A stretch of 64,000 nt of DNA from Paenibacillus sp. FSL K6-0276 (GCF_037977235.1 NZ_CP150276.1:1302001-1366000), one strand, 5' to 3'. Counted from the stretch's first letter, positions 16,846 to 26,366 are shown. The notes: a model not told the origin generated them from the letters alone. Numbers and translations are program-made.

Positions 16846-17589
16846 TTGTCTTTACAGCGCAGGCAACTGTTGAAACGCAATTATTTCTTCGCAAGTCTCA
16901 TTTTGATTACTGGAGTTGGCGGACTGCTAGGCTATGATCTCTATTTCAAGCCCTATGTACTATCCCGAACCGTGGTCAAAATTAAGGTGGAGGGCGGGGA
17001 GCTTTTACCCAAAAACTATGAGCTGAAAGCAAGTGATTTATATCTGGATTCTGTTCAGACCAAGGATATACCTTCGGGTGTAATTACAGAAATCGCACAA
17101 GTGGAGCACAAAATTACGAATGTCAATCTGACCAACGGAAGTATTTTGACGGCATCATTAGTGGATGTTAGTGATTTAGAGCCCCTAAAGGATGAAGGGA
17201 TTTTTCCTATACCGAAGGAGGCTATCTATGCCATCAATGGTTCACTGCGCAGCCGGGATAAGGTAGATATTTATCTTGTAGATGGAGACCGAGAGAGGCG
17301 GAGTGAATCGCTTAGCCCAAATAACAAGAAGGAAGAGGAAGAACTGATCGTGCAGAGCCCAATTAGCGAACCTGCAAAGGAGGTGTTTATATCTGGAGTC
17401 ACCGTGAATTATGTGCGAACAGAAGACAATAATGATGTGCTGGATTCAGAAAAGGGCAACAACAATAATCGTTTCACTTCGACTGGCAAGGTGGCGACAC
17501 CAGAATTGAAGCTGAAGAAAAGTGATGGTGAGCGGCTTGGACAATTCTTGGAGCAGGGGAAGAAGCTGTGGATCGTAAGGGTCGAGTAG
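16846..17589 (+). CDS. CpaB/RcpC-like SAF-domain membrane protein
   Basis: A 247-residue protein with a basic N-terminus, one TM helix (about 12-32, FFASLILITGVGGLLGYDLYF) and an extracytoplasmic part. Residues about 45-125 (LPKNYELKASDLYLDSVQTKDIPSGVI, LTNGSILTASLVD) resemble a SAF domain as in the Flp pilus protein CpaB. CpaB is normally linked to the outer-membrane secretin, so in a Gram-positive it may bind peptidoglycan or scaffold the pilus. TTG 16846 has GGAGGTGG well placed; the longer frame back to 16780 would run through the leader terminator. It is the first gene of the second pilus operon. Confidence 0.7.
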   Translation: MSLQRRQLLKRNYFFASLILITGVGGLLGYDLYFKPYVLSRTVVKIKVEGGELLPKNYELKASDLYLDSVQTKDIPSGVITEIAQVEHKITNVNLTNGSILTASLVDVSDLEPLKDEGIFPIPKEAIYAINGSLRSRDKVDIYLVDGDRERRSESLSPNNKKEEEELIVQSPISEPAKEVFISGVTVNYVRTEDNNDVLDSEKGNNNNRFTSTGKVATPELKLKKSDGERLGQFLEQGKKLWIVRVE

Positions 17590-17601
17590 GAGGGAAGAGC
17601 C

Positions 17602-18666
17602 TTGAAAATATTTAGTCTAGGCATAGATCAGTTAACCATTAATGATATCAAAAATGCAGGATTTATTGTAATCACACAAAGTGTACTTCCTGATCCATCT
17701 CATGCAGAGGGCCATATGTTAATGGTTACCAGTGACCAGATTCAAGCTCAGTCACTTAGAGAACTGCGCCGGGATTATCCGAACTCAACGATCCTGTATG
17801 TATATTTGCAAAAGGGAATCAGTGGTTACCAAGCTGTACATATGCTGTGTGAAAGCTTAGGAATCTATTTTATCCCTCCTCGTTCTACCTCGTCAGTGGT
17901 GATAGAGAAGATTCGTTTTATTCTAGACGAGGATGGGGAGGAACGAAGTAATCTGGTTGGTTTTTTTGGTTCAGGTCCAGGGATTGGCTGCACTAGTGTA
18001 GCCAAACTGTTCGCAAGGCGGATTGCCGCGGCAGGTCTTCGTGTAATTGTCCTTGGACTTGATTTATATGATCCCGGATATGACCGCAAAGCTACCATTA
18101 GTCTTGATAGGCTTCGATCAAGGCTCACAGGGAAGATGATTCATGATGAGGATTTTGAACAATTGATTAAGCAAGACGGCTACTCGTATCTCCCAGGCAA
18201 TTACGATTACTTGAGCGCACAAGATTATCAGGAGGATGAGTTTGAATATTTTTTGGCTAGAGCTGGGGCAAATGCAGATGTGGTTATTGCTGACTTTGGC
18301 TCTATTCCAGAAAGCGCTGCGTGGTATGTCGGAATGCACAAATCGGCACTGCGTATGATCGTCACTCATCCAAAGCATGAATATAGACTCGAACCTCTAC
18401 TAGAGCTTGCTGGGCATATGGATCTACGTCCACATGATTTTCAACTGATTATTAACCGCAGTAATGTGGAAGAAATATCTTCGCCTAAAAATCTAGCGCT
18501 TCGCTTTGGGACTGAAATCTTGCTGGAGCTACCGTATTACCAGCCCTTGCAGGAAAGCTTACCTCTAGGCAAAAAAGAGCTGCAGCATGTGGATGATAAG
18601 GTACATTCTCTGCTCGTGTCCATGAGCCTAGCGCCAGAAGCTAAAAAGAAAGGTATATTCCTATGA
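17602..18666 (+). CDS. TadZ/CpaE-like protein with degenerate P-loop
   Basis: A 354-residue protein with an N-terminal receiver-like region (1-110) and a MinD/ParA-like fold (about 115-340). The Walker A position reads GSGPGIGCTS, with Cys130 where the P-loop lysine belongs, so nucleotide hydrolysis is doubtful. The Walker B-like strand ADVVIADFGS is kept. Family knowledge: TadZ proteins localise Tad machines and several have atypical P-loops. It starts at TTG 17602 after AGGAGGGA and overlaps the next gene by 4 bases. The assignment rests on fold-like motifs and operon position. Confidence 0.7.
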   Translation: MKIFSLGIDQLTINDIKNAGFIVITQSVLPDPSHAEGHMLMVTSDQIQAQSLRELRRDYPNSTILYVYLQKGISGYQAVHMLCESLGIYFIPPRSTSSVVIEKIRFILDEDGEERSNLVGFFGSGPGIGCTSVAKLFARRIAAAGLRVIVLGLDLYDPGYDRKATISLDRLRSRLTGKMIHDEDFEQLIKQDGYSYLPGNYDYLSAQDYQEDEFEYFLARAGANADVVIADFGSIPESAAWYVGMHKSALRMIVTHPKHEYRLEPLLELAGHMDLRPHDFQLIINRSNVEEISSPKNLALRFGTEILLELPYYQPLQESLPLGKKELQHVDDKVHSLLVSMSLAPEAKKKGIFL

Positions 18667-20108
18667 ATGGAAATCAAGCGAATCGTCCGTTGTTCTCTCT
18701 AAAACAAAGTATCCTACGCATGAGCAAACCGGGTAAGGAAGACTTTTATGCATTTTTGCAAAAAATGAAAAACGATATGAACGAAGGGCTGGAGCGTGAG
18801 GATGATGCTTACTTCGAGTTAAATGCGAAGGCGCTAATTGGCGATCCGCAGGCGGTTAGCTTTTTTATGAATGAGATTGAGAAGTACTTACGGAAGACAC
18901 CCTTTACGGGCAAGGTTCCAGAAGCATACCGAACGGCGGCAGAAGCGCTCTATCACGAGTGGAAGGGCTTTGGTCCGGCGTATCGTTGGTTTACTGATCG
19001 TGCATACAATGAGTCAACCGGGCTACAGATGATCGGAAAGCAAATCTTTTATAACCATAAAGGTGAGTTTGTATCTTATCCATATGAGATGCCTTCACTA
19101 GATCGGGTCGAACAGTTAAAGCGCTCCTTATTAAAAAGTGATCCCAACAAAAAGCTGAATAAGGACAACCCTTCAGTGGAGTTTAAAATGGATGACCCGC
19201 TCTGGCCTGGTCGATTTATTCGGCTTGCCATTTGGGTATCCCCGAGAGTATGGGATGGCTTCACTACAATATCGCTGCGACGACAGGTTGTAGAATTTCT
19301 GAGTTTGGAAGATCAGGCGGGTACGGAATGTATTCCTGCGGAGGCGGTCGAGTTGATTCGGGCGTTATCATCCACCTTTCGTAACACCATTATTGCGGGT
19401 GCTGTAGGCTCGGGAAAAACAACCTTTGCAAATACGATAGTCGGCGAGCAACTGCTCGGATCCTCATCCTGTATGGGCGTGGTGATGATCGAGAAGCATC
19501 CGGAGTCGATTTTACCTTACCAGATTAAGGGGCACCGAATTATTCCGATACAGGCTGCGAACGAGGAATTGATGGAGGTAGGGGTAGAGTCTCTGCGGCA
19601 TGATCCAAACATTTTGTATATGACGGAGATGCGGTATAACGAATGGGAATTTTATTTGTGGAGTGGGGAGAAAGGGTATGACGGCATCACCGGAACTTTT
19701 CACACCGTAGATTCGGAGGATATCCCTTATCAAGGCGCATTTGCCGTGTCGACAAGAATTGGTGGGAGTCTTAAGGGGCATTTGATCTCTGCACTGAAAT
19801 CATGCGAGCTGGTCTTTATTTTGGAAAGTGTTCCGAACGGGAAAAAGCGGCTGGCGCGAATATCAGAAGTCTTTTACGAAGATGAAAAGAACTCCGTATT
19901 TGCGAATGATCTGATGCGCTGGGAACCTCAGAAAATGTGTTGGTCCTATAATGACAAGCTGACGAAGAGCCTGATGCTGAAGATGACTAAGAAGGATGCG
20001 CAGGCGACACAGTTGCTCCAGAAAGAGCTGGGACGACTTGCAGCAGTAAAACCAATGGATCAGCCTATCAAGGAAAGCTTGAAATCTAAGATCGTTCTTA
20101 ACGAGTGA
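18663..20108 (+). CDS. Divergent TadA/CpaF-type secretion ATPase
   Basis: A 481-residue secretion ATPase with an N-terminal extension of about 165 residues unlike that of the first-locus TadA. The RecA-like core has Walker A GAVGSGKTT (Lys252), a Walker B region ILYMTEMRY (Glu322) in place of VVGEVRG, and a His box GTFHT (His347). The arginine region DPLWPGRFIRLAIWVSP (about 179-195) aligns with the CpaF ASP-box region. It should drive assembly of the second pilus. Its start overlaps the TadZ-like gene (ATGA). Confidence 0.85.
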   Translation: MNGNQANRPLFSLKQSILRMSKPGKEDFYAFLQKMKNDMNEGLEREDDAYFELNAKALIGDPQAVSFFMNEIEKYLRKTPFTGKVPEAYRTAAEALYHEWKGFGPAYRWFTDRAYNESTGLQMIGKQIFYNHKGEFVSYPYEMPSLDRVEQLKRSLLKSDPNKKLNKDNPSVEFKMDDPLWPGRFIRLAIWVSPRVWDGFTTISLRRQVVEFLSLEDQAGTECIPAEAVELIRALSSTFRNTIIAGAVGSGKTTFANTIVGEQLLGSSSCMGVVMIEKHPESILPYQIKGHRIIPIQAANEELMEVGVESLRHDPNILYMTEMRYNEWEFYLWSGEKGYDGITGTFHTVDSEDIPYQGAFAVSTRIGGSLKGHLISALKSCELVFILESVPNGKKRLARISEVFYEDEKNSVFANDLMRWEPQKMCWSYNDKLTKSLMLKMTKKDAQATQLLQKELGRLAAVKPMDQPIKESLKSKIVLNE

Positions 20109-20120
20109 GGAGGTGAAACC

Positions 20121-21170
20121 GTGGATTTATTATTGTATATTCTTCGTTTTGTCCTTCATTTGTTGATTGTTTGGGGAATGTGGCTGCTCATTAAACCGCT
20201 TATCGAACGGCATTTACGGCAGGTAGGTCAAAAAGTCGATTTTCGTATCAAACATAAAATGAGTATTTTTGGCAAAAGAGTTAGCTCGGTTAAAAAAAGG
20301 TTGTGGCTCTATCGTCATCTTGATAATCTTTTATATTTCGTACATCGAAAATATGAGCCGGGAATTAGCGTTATGCGTTTTGTCATGCGTACAGCAATAG
20401 TATTTATCGCAGTTTTTCTATCAGGACTACTGACGATAAGTGAGCTTCCTGGGCGTTTGAGTTTTAACAATCCTTTTCTGCAGGGGATCACCTTTAATGA
20501 AGGACATTCGATCCAGGGGGCTTGGAGATTTCCACTTTTTATGGCTGTGATTTCTGCGACGATTCCTTATTTTCGTATGAGATACATCTACGCGCAGAGG
20601 AAGGTGCATGGAAGCTATGATTTACTCGATGTGGTCAAGATCTCCACCAAATTCACTCATTTGTCGGTAGATTCCATTCTAGATCGGACAGCGGATTTTC
20701 TTACGGATAAGAATGTGCTAAAGGGTCCTTTGAAGCTGCTAGGAGCTGCATTTTCTAATTACAGTAACGAGAAGGAGCTTGTTGAGGAAGCCGGGAGATT
20801 TTCCAATGCGATTGGCACTACCTTCGCCCTTGAATTTATATCGGATCTGCTCTATGCCGAGAAGGAAGGAAGTCGTTATTTAAAAAGCTCGCTGATGCTG
20901 TTAAACCGTTCTATGGAGCAACAGAGGGAAACGATTTTGACTGTAAAAGCGGGAAGTAGAGATGCGATCAGCCTTGGCTTATATGGGAATCTTTTGGTGC
21001 TGGTATCTACGATCGGAACCTTTATGTACATGCTGAAGCCTGATGTCTATTTCCAATTGCAGTTTGAGACTACGGTAGGGCTTTCTTTTTTGATGGTGAT
21101 CGTCTCCGGTCTTTTTATTTCTTTTGTGATCAGCACTATTCTCGCCAGACCTAAACTGGACTACCACTAA
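20121..21170 (+). CDS. TadB-like membrane platform protein (divergent)
   Basis: A 349-residue protein with TM segments at about residues 4-24, 92-112, 137-152, 290-308 and 318-340. The cytoplasmic middle (about 160-280; SVDSILDRTADFLTD, FALEFISDLLYAEKEGSRYLKSSLMLLNRSMEQQRETIL) has the helical layout of a T2SSF domain but little sequence similarity to the first-locus TadB. It begins at GTG 20121 after GAGGAGGTG, 12 bases past the ATPase gene. Position and topology support a pilus platform role. Confidence 0.65.
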   Translation: MDLLLYILRFVLHLLIVWGMWLLIKPLIERHLRQVGQKVDFRIKHKMSIFGKRVSSVKKRLWLYRHLDNLLYFVHRKYEPGISVMRFVMRTAIVFIAVFLSGLLTISELPGRLSFNNPFLQGITFNEGHSIQGAWRFPLFMAVISATIPYFRMRYIYAQRKVHGSYDLLDVVKISTKFTHLSVDSILDRTADFLTDKNVLKGPLKLLGAAFSNYSNEKELVEEAGRFSNAIGTTFALEFISDLLYAEKEGSRYLKSSLMLLNRSMEQQRETILTVKAGSRDAISLGLYGNLLVLVSTIGTFMYMLKPDVYFQLQFETTVGLSFLMVIVSGLFISFVISTILARPKLDYH

Positions 21171-21181
21171 GGTGATGAGCT

Positions 21182-22051
21182 ATGGACAGATTGTTACTAT
21201 TAATTACTGTAATCGGGATTGTATATGTCGCATTACTTGTCTTTGTAAGCAGTAGTAGTAAACAGGAAAGATATCTTGTCCGATTAGGACTACGGTGGAA
21301 TGAGCTTGGGGAACGGGTGCAGGGGGATAGACTTCAGCAATTATTGAATGATTCTGGTTTATCGATTTCTGCCCGTAAAATTACGCTTTTCCGTTACTCG
21401 GCAGCGCTGATTTATTTAATAACTCAAGTTGTCAGTGATTTCATTCGTTCTAATTCTTTTTCTATCTATGACCCTCTAATTGCTCTACTTATTCTCGTAA
21501 TCAGCAGTCCGATGCGCTATCTTCCGTTTGGCTGGGTGCTTGCATGGCTTCATCAAAAAACGGTTATTAAAAAAGACGGTGAGCTGATCTCTTTCATCCG
21601 TCTATACGAGAATAATCGTCTACGGAAGCGCGGATATGCGCAATTTGGCACTTTTTGCGGGAGTACGGCTGGACATTTTCAATATATACGTCAGGACTTG
21701 TACGAGTTGTCAGAACGAGCAGTAGATGAGGGTGTAGAGGGGGCGATTGAATGGTTTTGTGCCAAGTTTCCGGATAACCATAGTTTTATTAATGACATCC
21801 GGTCCATTTTGCTGGCTACTGAGGGTATGGACGACGACACAGAAGCGGCAAATTATTTGCGTGAACAAGGTAAGATTATCTCCAAAATCTCTAGCGATCA
21901 GTACTTGAAAAAGTGGTCTTTTATCGGTGATCTATCTACGATCATTAATGTTATCCCATCGATTGCTACTTTTTTGATGATCGTCGCGATGGCGATGCAG
22001 TACATTTTACTGATCAAAGGGAATTTTAATGGGGTCGGCATGTTCCAGTGA
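21182..22051 (+). CDS. TadC-like membrane platform protein (divergent)
   Basis: A 289-residue protein with TM segments at about 4-22, 65-85, 95-120 and 255-280. The central cytoplasmic region (about 130-250) includes DLYELSERAVDEGVEGAIEWFCAKFPDNHSFINDIRSILLATEGMDD, which fits a GspF-like helical bundle. It follows the TadB-like gene by 11 bases. It is assigned by topology and operon position; sequence similarity to canonical TadC is weak. Confidence 0.65.
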   Translation: MDRLLLLITVIGIVYVALLVFVSSSSKQERYLVRLGLRWNELGERVQGDRLQQLLNDSGLSISARKITLFRYSAALIYLITQVVSDFIRSNSFSIYDPLIALLILVISSPMRYLPFGWVLAWLHQKTVIKKDGELISFIRLYENNRLRKRGYAQFGTFCGSTAGHFQYIRQDLYELSERAVDEGVEGAIEWFCAKFPDNHSFINDIRSILLATEGMDDDTEAANYLREQGKIISKISSDQYLKKWSFIGDLSTIINVIPSIATFLMIVAMAMQYILLIKGNFNGVGMFQ

Positions 22052-22107
22052 AAAATTGTATATTCAATATTATTTAAAAAATATAAAATAAAAGGGAGAT
22101 TTTAACA

Positions 22108-22317
22108 ATGAAAAAGGACGCTATTTCTACAGGTTTGTTTATTGCTATCGGATTTTTATGTGTGGCCATCGTAATTGCCGTTTTGATTCCTGTGGTGCGA
22201 GAGGTAATTGATGCTACGGATGATAACAAACCAGATATCCCGGGTGTAACTTTAATTCAGCCGATGGATTCCAGCCAAACTGCAGTTGCTCAGGTCTTGA
22301 CCCACACTTCGGTTTAA
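22108..22317 (+). CDS. Small single-TM protein, candidate pilin A of the second locus
   Basis: A 69-residue protein beginning MKKDAISTGLFIAIGF, with one hydrophobic helix at about residues 7-30 and a short polar tail. It sits where the Flp pilin gene is expected, after TadC, behind AAAGGGAG. It has no canonical G/xxxxE-type processing site, unlike the Flp of the first locus. The 47-residue product encoded just downstream starts with nearly the same residues, so the two are tandem paralogues. Function as pilin is inferred from size, topology and position. Confidence 0.6.
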   Translation: MKKDAISTGLFIAIGFLCVAIVIAVLIPVVREVIDATDDNKPDIPGVTLIQPMDSSQTAVAQVLTHTSV

Positions 22318-22324
22318 CTCGACT

Positions 22325-22468
22325 ATGAAAAAAGACTCTATCTCCATTGCAATGTTTCTGGCCATTGGTTTTGTAATCGCAGGGATGTTTATCACAGTAG
22401 CTACGCATATCATTGGCAGCAGTCAGGACGATATCATCACACATACTAAGCAAGTAGAGCAATATTAG
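22325..22468 (+). CDS. Small single-TM protein, candidate pilin B of the second locus
   Basis: A 47-residue frame starting at ATG 22325, seven bases after the previous stop. It begins MKKDSISIAMFLAIGF, closely matching MKKDAISTGLFIAIGF of its neighbour, and has one hydrophobic helix (about residues 7-30) and a short polar tail. The shared N-terminus and the compact operon argue that it is a real gene, although no strong ribosome binding site is visible and translation may depend on coupling. It would form a pair of miniature subunits with the preceding protein. Confidence 0.6.
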   Translation: MKKDSISIAMFLAIGFVIAGMFITVATHIIGSSQDDIITHTKQVEQY

Positions 22469-22483
22469 AAGGAGGCGTTTCTA

Positions 22484-22864
22484 TTGAAGGAGACCGTCCT
22501 CCGGGCATTATTCATGTGGCTTGTCCTGTTTATTATCCTGCAGCCCATCTTCACCTATATTGATTATCTGCTAGATTTACAGGTCAAAGCTAATACGTCC
22601 TACATTATACAAAAGGCTGCAACGGAGGGGATGGTCACAGCGTCTATGCGGAACGAAGTGATTTCTAATCTGAAAGCAATCGGGTTCTCGGAGGGTTCCA
22701 TAGAAATTACGAGCAGTACGGATACCATTCAGGAACGCAAACAACGAATTGATGTGTACGTAACTGCGCCGCGGATAAATTTGTTTCCGTATAACTTTTC
22801 CACGGTTTCGCAGCCGACCCGATATTATGGGCATGGGTCAATTATGAGTGAATATCTCGATTGA
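22484..22864 (+). CDS. Minor-pilin-like protein 1 of the second locus
   Basis: A 126-residue protein with an N-terminal hydrophobic helix (about 6-25, LRALFMWLVLFIILQPIFTYI) followed by a mostly polar region. Family not recognised; the layout resembles TadE-like minor pilins without their E-A-A signal. It starts with TTG 22484 after AAGGAGGCG, 16 bases after the second small pilin-like gene. It probably takes part in the second pilus machine. Confidence 0.6.
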   Translation: MKETVLRALFMWLVLFIILQPIFTYIDYLLDLQVKANTSYIIQKAATEGMVTASMRNEVISNLKAIGFSEGSIEITSSTDTIQERKQRIDVYVTAPRINLFPYNFSTVSQPTRYYGHGSIMSEYLD

Positions 22865-22884
22865 TTAAGGGATGATCCTAATTT

Positions 22885-23382
22885 ATGGATTATATTATTA
22901 AGCTGGCATTTGTCCTACTGATCTTTATCTACTCCTGGTTCTTTCAGATTCAGAACCAGGAGTGGGACATGCTGCGCAGCATGCTAAAAGACGCAAACAA
23001 TATCGCTGTTCACGATGCCGCGCAGGAACTAGATGAAATTGAACTCACACGAGGTCGTCTAATTATCGATCCCACGCTTGCTTATGATACTTTTCAGCAT
23101 GCCTTGCAGGCGAATCTTGGACTAGATAACGCTCTTTCCCCCCAAGTGGGCAGCCGTTTTAAGAATCAAGTAAAGATCGTGAAGTTTGATATTGTTGATG
23201 ATTCGGATGGAGTGACGTTTCCACTTTTATACGAGGATAGTGAATATGGCATTACCAAATACATAGAGGGTCCCTCGGTTATTGCCGTCATTGAGACGGA
23301 ACATCCGCTGCTGATCTCCAGAGCCAAAACACAAGAGCCAATCAGAGTACCTGCAGTTCAGGAGTATAAGTTCAATAAGTAG
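22885..23382 (+). CDS. Minor-pilin-like protein 2 of the second locus
   Basis: A 165-residue protein with an N-terminal hydrophobic helix at about residues 4-21 (IIKLAFVLLIFIYSWFFQI) and an outer domain. I do not recognise the family; the region DILDDSDGV-like to IEGPSVIAVIETEHPLL suggests a beta-rich domain. It follows the previous gene by 20 bases and fits a pseudopilin or minor pilin. No processing motif is visible. Confidence 0.55.
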   Translation: MDYIIKLAFVLLIFIYSWFFQIQNQEWDMLRSMLKDANNIAVHDAAQELDEIELTRGRLIIDPTLAYDTFQHALQANLGLDNALSPQVGSRFKNQVKIVKFDIVDDSDGVTFPLLYEDSEYGITKYIEGPSVIAVIETEHPLLISRAKTQEPIRVPAVQEYKFNK

Positions 23383-23417
23383 GAAAAATCCAATTGAGAA
23401 AAGGGAGAGATTCGAGG

Positions 23418-24083
23418 ATGAAGAAGAGAATTGTAAAAGCAACTTTGGTAGCGGCAATGTTATTTAGTGTGGTATTGGGGCAGGGAGTGTTTGCAAATGC
23501 GGAAACGGTTACACCAGTAGTTACAGCTAAGCCAACCGCATCCGCGATACCCACAGCAACCGTGAAACCTACAGCAACGCCAGCGCCTATTATGAGGGAT
23601 AATCTGAGTAAATTTGGTCTGAAAAAAGATGTGGATCTTCCGCTAACAATCAGCGCTGGAGGATTAAAGTACACGTTGGAGAAGCTGATGTTTTATGACG
23701 TAAAGTCTAAAGAAGCACAATCTCTAATGAAGATGTATGATTATTCTGAAAACATTTATAAAACACCTACTAAATATATGGTATGGACTAAACTCACCAT
23801 TGAAAATAAGGGTAGTAAAGTCATTCAAGTAAGTGCTGTAGATTTGAGTGCAAAATGGAATTTAAAAGTGGATGGTTATAATCTTCTTGCACCTGCACCT
23901 GGAAATAAAATGTTAGAGTTGAACAATAAGGAAGCATTGTGGAATTGGGTGTTGAAACCGGGTGAAAAGCTATCTAGCTATCAGATGTATGGGTATATTA
24001 AAGACCCTTCAGTTATTTCTATATACGTTAATCTTGGAGGTGATTTTGAAGAAAAATACATTGTTAAACGTCCAGGGGAGTAA
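23418..24083 (+). CDS. Secreted protein of the second pilus locus
   Basis: A 221-residue protein with a clear signal peptide (residues 1-27, basic MKKR start and cleavage near VFANA) and a Thr/Pro/Ala-rich linker (about 30-60, TPVVTAKPTASAIPTATVKP). The compact domain after it has YMVWTKLTIENKGSKVIQV, which recalls DUF4352-like immunoglobulin-fold proteins. ATG 23418 is preferred over 23394 because GATTCGAGG precedes it and the signal peptide then starts properly. It is probably anchored at the surface with the pilus; function unknown. Confidence 0.65.
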   Translation: MKKRIVKATLVAAMLFSVVLGQGVFANAETVTPVVTAKPTASAIPTATVKPTATPAPIMRDNLSKFGLKKDVDLPLTISAGGLKYTLEKLMFYDVKSKEAQSLMKMYDYSENIYKTPTKYMVWTKLTIENKGSKVIQVSAVDLSAKWNLKVDGYNLLAPAPGNKMLELNNKEALWNWVLKPGEKLSSYQMYGYIKDPSVISIYVNLGGDFEEKYIVKRPGE

Positions 24084-24088
24084 TTTAT

Positions 24089-26353
24089 ATGAAGAAAATT
24101 TGGGTTGTTCTGCTTACAGTTATACTAATTTTTATATATATCCCACAGAACATTAAGGCAGCTAATTCGCAAAGCAAAACAGTGTCAATACCTTCAGAAA
24201 TTCTTAATGGGTCTGCAAATGCTCAAAAATCTTACTACTTAGATCTTCCAAGTGGAGTATCCAATTCGGCAATTGATGTCTCTTCTCTTAAATATAATGG
24301 CACTAATCAAAAAGTTGCTCTTACAATGGAGAATGGGAAAATAAAGGTTACTTTAAAGGGCGTTGAAGCAAAACAACGAATAGATAATGTACTCGGGTAT
24401 AATGCCTCGTTTGAAACCCTTTTTTTAACAACTCCCGGTAATTCTATTTGGCGATATTCAGACGGAGTAAGATGGCAGATAAATGAATGGGACCCATACA
24501 TTAATGCTCAGAAACATTACGATAAAAATGGACAAGGTAATGGTACACCTAGAAATGATCCCCCTGATATGACGGTGGTAACTCAATCAGCAGTATCACG
24601 TTCGGGAATTAAATGGTACGACCAAAACGTGAATTCGGTAATAGATTCATCTCAAATCATAGAGTCAACCGTCAAATTATTTGTACCTAAAGAAATGCTT
24701 CCAACAACTTATGTTAATCATAATGTTGTAAATGGGAATCAATTTATTATTTATTTTAAAACTAACGCAGCTTTAAAAAATTATGGTCCTGAACCATTAA
24801 GTCCGAATTTTGACAAAAGTGGTCATGCGCTGGGGAGACGTTATAAAACAGACTTAAGCTACTACTTTACTGCTTCGGCTAATGTAACATCCTACAAATA
24901 CAGTGGTAACGTCTCTTTCGACTACAATATCCCTACAGAACCTACGCTTACCGGTACCGTAACTCTAAATAAACCTAATCCCAATCCTACAAAATTGGGA
25001 GATAAAGATGAACCCGTTCAAATTTCATTAATGGGGCAACTGCAAGGATACAATGATGCTTCAAACATTGACGAGTGGGTGTTCTATGCTAAAGAGAAAG
25101 ATAGGAACAATACACTCAAAACGAAAAAGGAATCTGCAAAGACATTTAACGTAAGCACTTTATTTGATTTTGAGATCAAAAAATCGAGTGTAATGGGCGA
25201 ACATTTTACTCAGGAATATGCTTTAACCGTTCTCGTCCGCTTTAAAAAGCCAATAGTCACAATGAGTGGGACCATCACCTCTCTGGAACAACCTCTACAG
25301 ATTTCGGCAGGTGTTTATAAAAACAATCCCCCAGTAACGTTTCCTCCACCACCAACGAAACCGACAACTCCTGAAGGAAAGCCACCTATAGCAAGAATTT
25401 CAGCACCGAGATACGTCAAAGCAGGAAATGATACGCTTATTAGCGGAGCAGCATCCTATGATCCAGATGGATACATCCAAGACTACTGGTGGGATACTTC
25501 AGGGGCCCAAGGGGAGATAGGAAATACCTCAAGAGGGAATGTGTGGTATACGATTGATCAAATCGGTGAGACATTTCCAATAGCGCTCACAGTTGTAGAC
25601 AACACTAATCAATTTGGGAGTACGAGTACAGAAATAACTGTTACTGTACCTACCCCCAATGCAGGTATATCGATAGAAGGAACGCTTAAACAAAATCGTA
25701 AAACGACATTGATCAATAGAAGCCAGAGTCCAACACGCTTTCCGTTAGTATCTAATAAAACACGAGTTACCATCACTGCTGTTTCTGGTGGAACGAATGC
25801 AGATATTAAGTACAGTGGCACATTGTCTGATTTTGAAAGCAAAGACGTCTTATTTAAGAAACCTGGAAAATATAAGGCTACGATCTATGTGGAAAACACG
25901 CTTGGATATTCTTCAAGTGATGAGATCACTTTTGATATTATTCCAGATGAAGCCCCTTATAACTATTTTACTCTGCCTGGAGTGGTATATCGAAATCCTG
26001 ACTACGGTAACAAAGCGATTGTTTCTTTGGACGATATCTCCTATTCGCCTGATAAAGATGTAGTAGGTCGGAGAATCTGGGAGTATCGCTATGATTCTAA
26101 TAATGACGGGAGTTTTATCGGAGAACCTTGGACGATCTTCAGTAATGAGAACAAAGACCGCTTAAATTTAGAGCTGAGCGAGGTAGGGAAATATGAAGTC
26201 CGACTTACTGTGTTTGAAGAGTTTGGTCAACCAACCATTGATGAGTTTGTGACAGAAGCTGATCGGAAATCTACAAATTCAGATGGACAAAAGTTAAGCT
26301 CACGGATTGTAGAAGTGAAAAATCGAGCGCCAGAAGTTGATTGGTCCTGGTAG
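24089..26353 (+). CDS. Large secreted protein with PKD-like domain
   Basis: A 754-residue protein with a signal peptide (residues 1-24, ending NIKAA). The N-terminal 410 residues are novel to me. A PKD-like domain lies at about 433-525 (APRYVKAGNDTLISGAASYDPDGYIQDYWWD), after a proline-rich linker, and more beta-rich modules follow to the end. There is no sortase motif or C-terminal TM. PKD domains are usually adhesion or polysaccharide-binding modules. It overlaps the frame of the following gene, and its N-terminal part resembles that of the larger protein downstream in outline, which suggests they are relatives. Likely a pilus-associated adhesin. Confidence 0.7.
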   Translation: MKKIWVVLLTVILIFIYIPQNIKAANSQSKTVSIPSEILNGSANAQKSYYLDLPSGVSNSAIDVSSLKYNGTNQKVALTMENGKIKVTLKGVEAKQRIDNVLGYNASFETLFLTTPGNSIWRYSDGVRWQINEWDPYINAQKHYDKNGQGNGTPRNDPPDMTVVTQSAVSRSGIKWYDQNVNSVIDSSQIIESTVKLFVPKEMLPTTYVNHNVVNGNQFIIYFKTNAALKNYGPEPLSPNFDKSGHALGRRYKTDLSYYFTASANVTSYKYSGNVSFDYNIPTEPTLTGTVTLNKPNPNPTKLGDKDEPVQISLMGQLQGYNDASNIDEWVFYAKEKDRNNTLKTKKESAKTFNVSTLFDFEIKKSSVMGEHFTQEYALTVLVRFKKPIVTMSGTITSLEQPLQISAGVYKNNPPVTFPPPPTKPTTPEGKPPIARISAPRYVKAGNDTLISGAASYDPDGYIQDYWWDTSGAQGEIGNTSRGNVWYTIDQIGETFPIALTVVDNTNQFGSTSTEITVTVPTPNAGISIEGTLKQNRKTTLINRSQSPTRFPLVSNKTRVTITAVSGGTNADIKYSGTLSDFESKDVLFKKPGKYKATIYVENTLGYSSSDEITFDIIPDEAPYNYFTLPGVVYRNPDYGNKAIVSLDDISYSPDKDVVGRRIWEYRYDSNNDGSFIGEPWTIFSNENKDRLNLELSEVGKYEVRLTVFEEFGQPTIDEFVTEADRKSTNSDGQKLSSRIVEVKNRAPEVDWSW

Positions 26354-26366
26354 GAGAGGTGATGAA

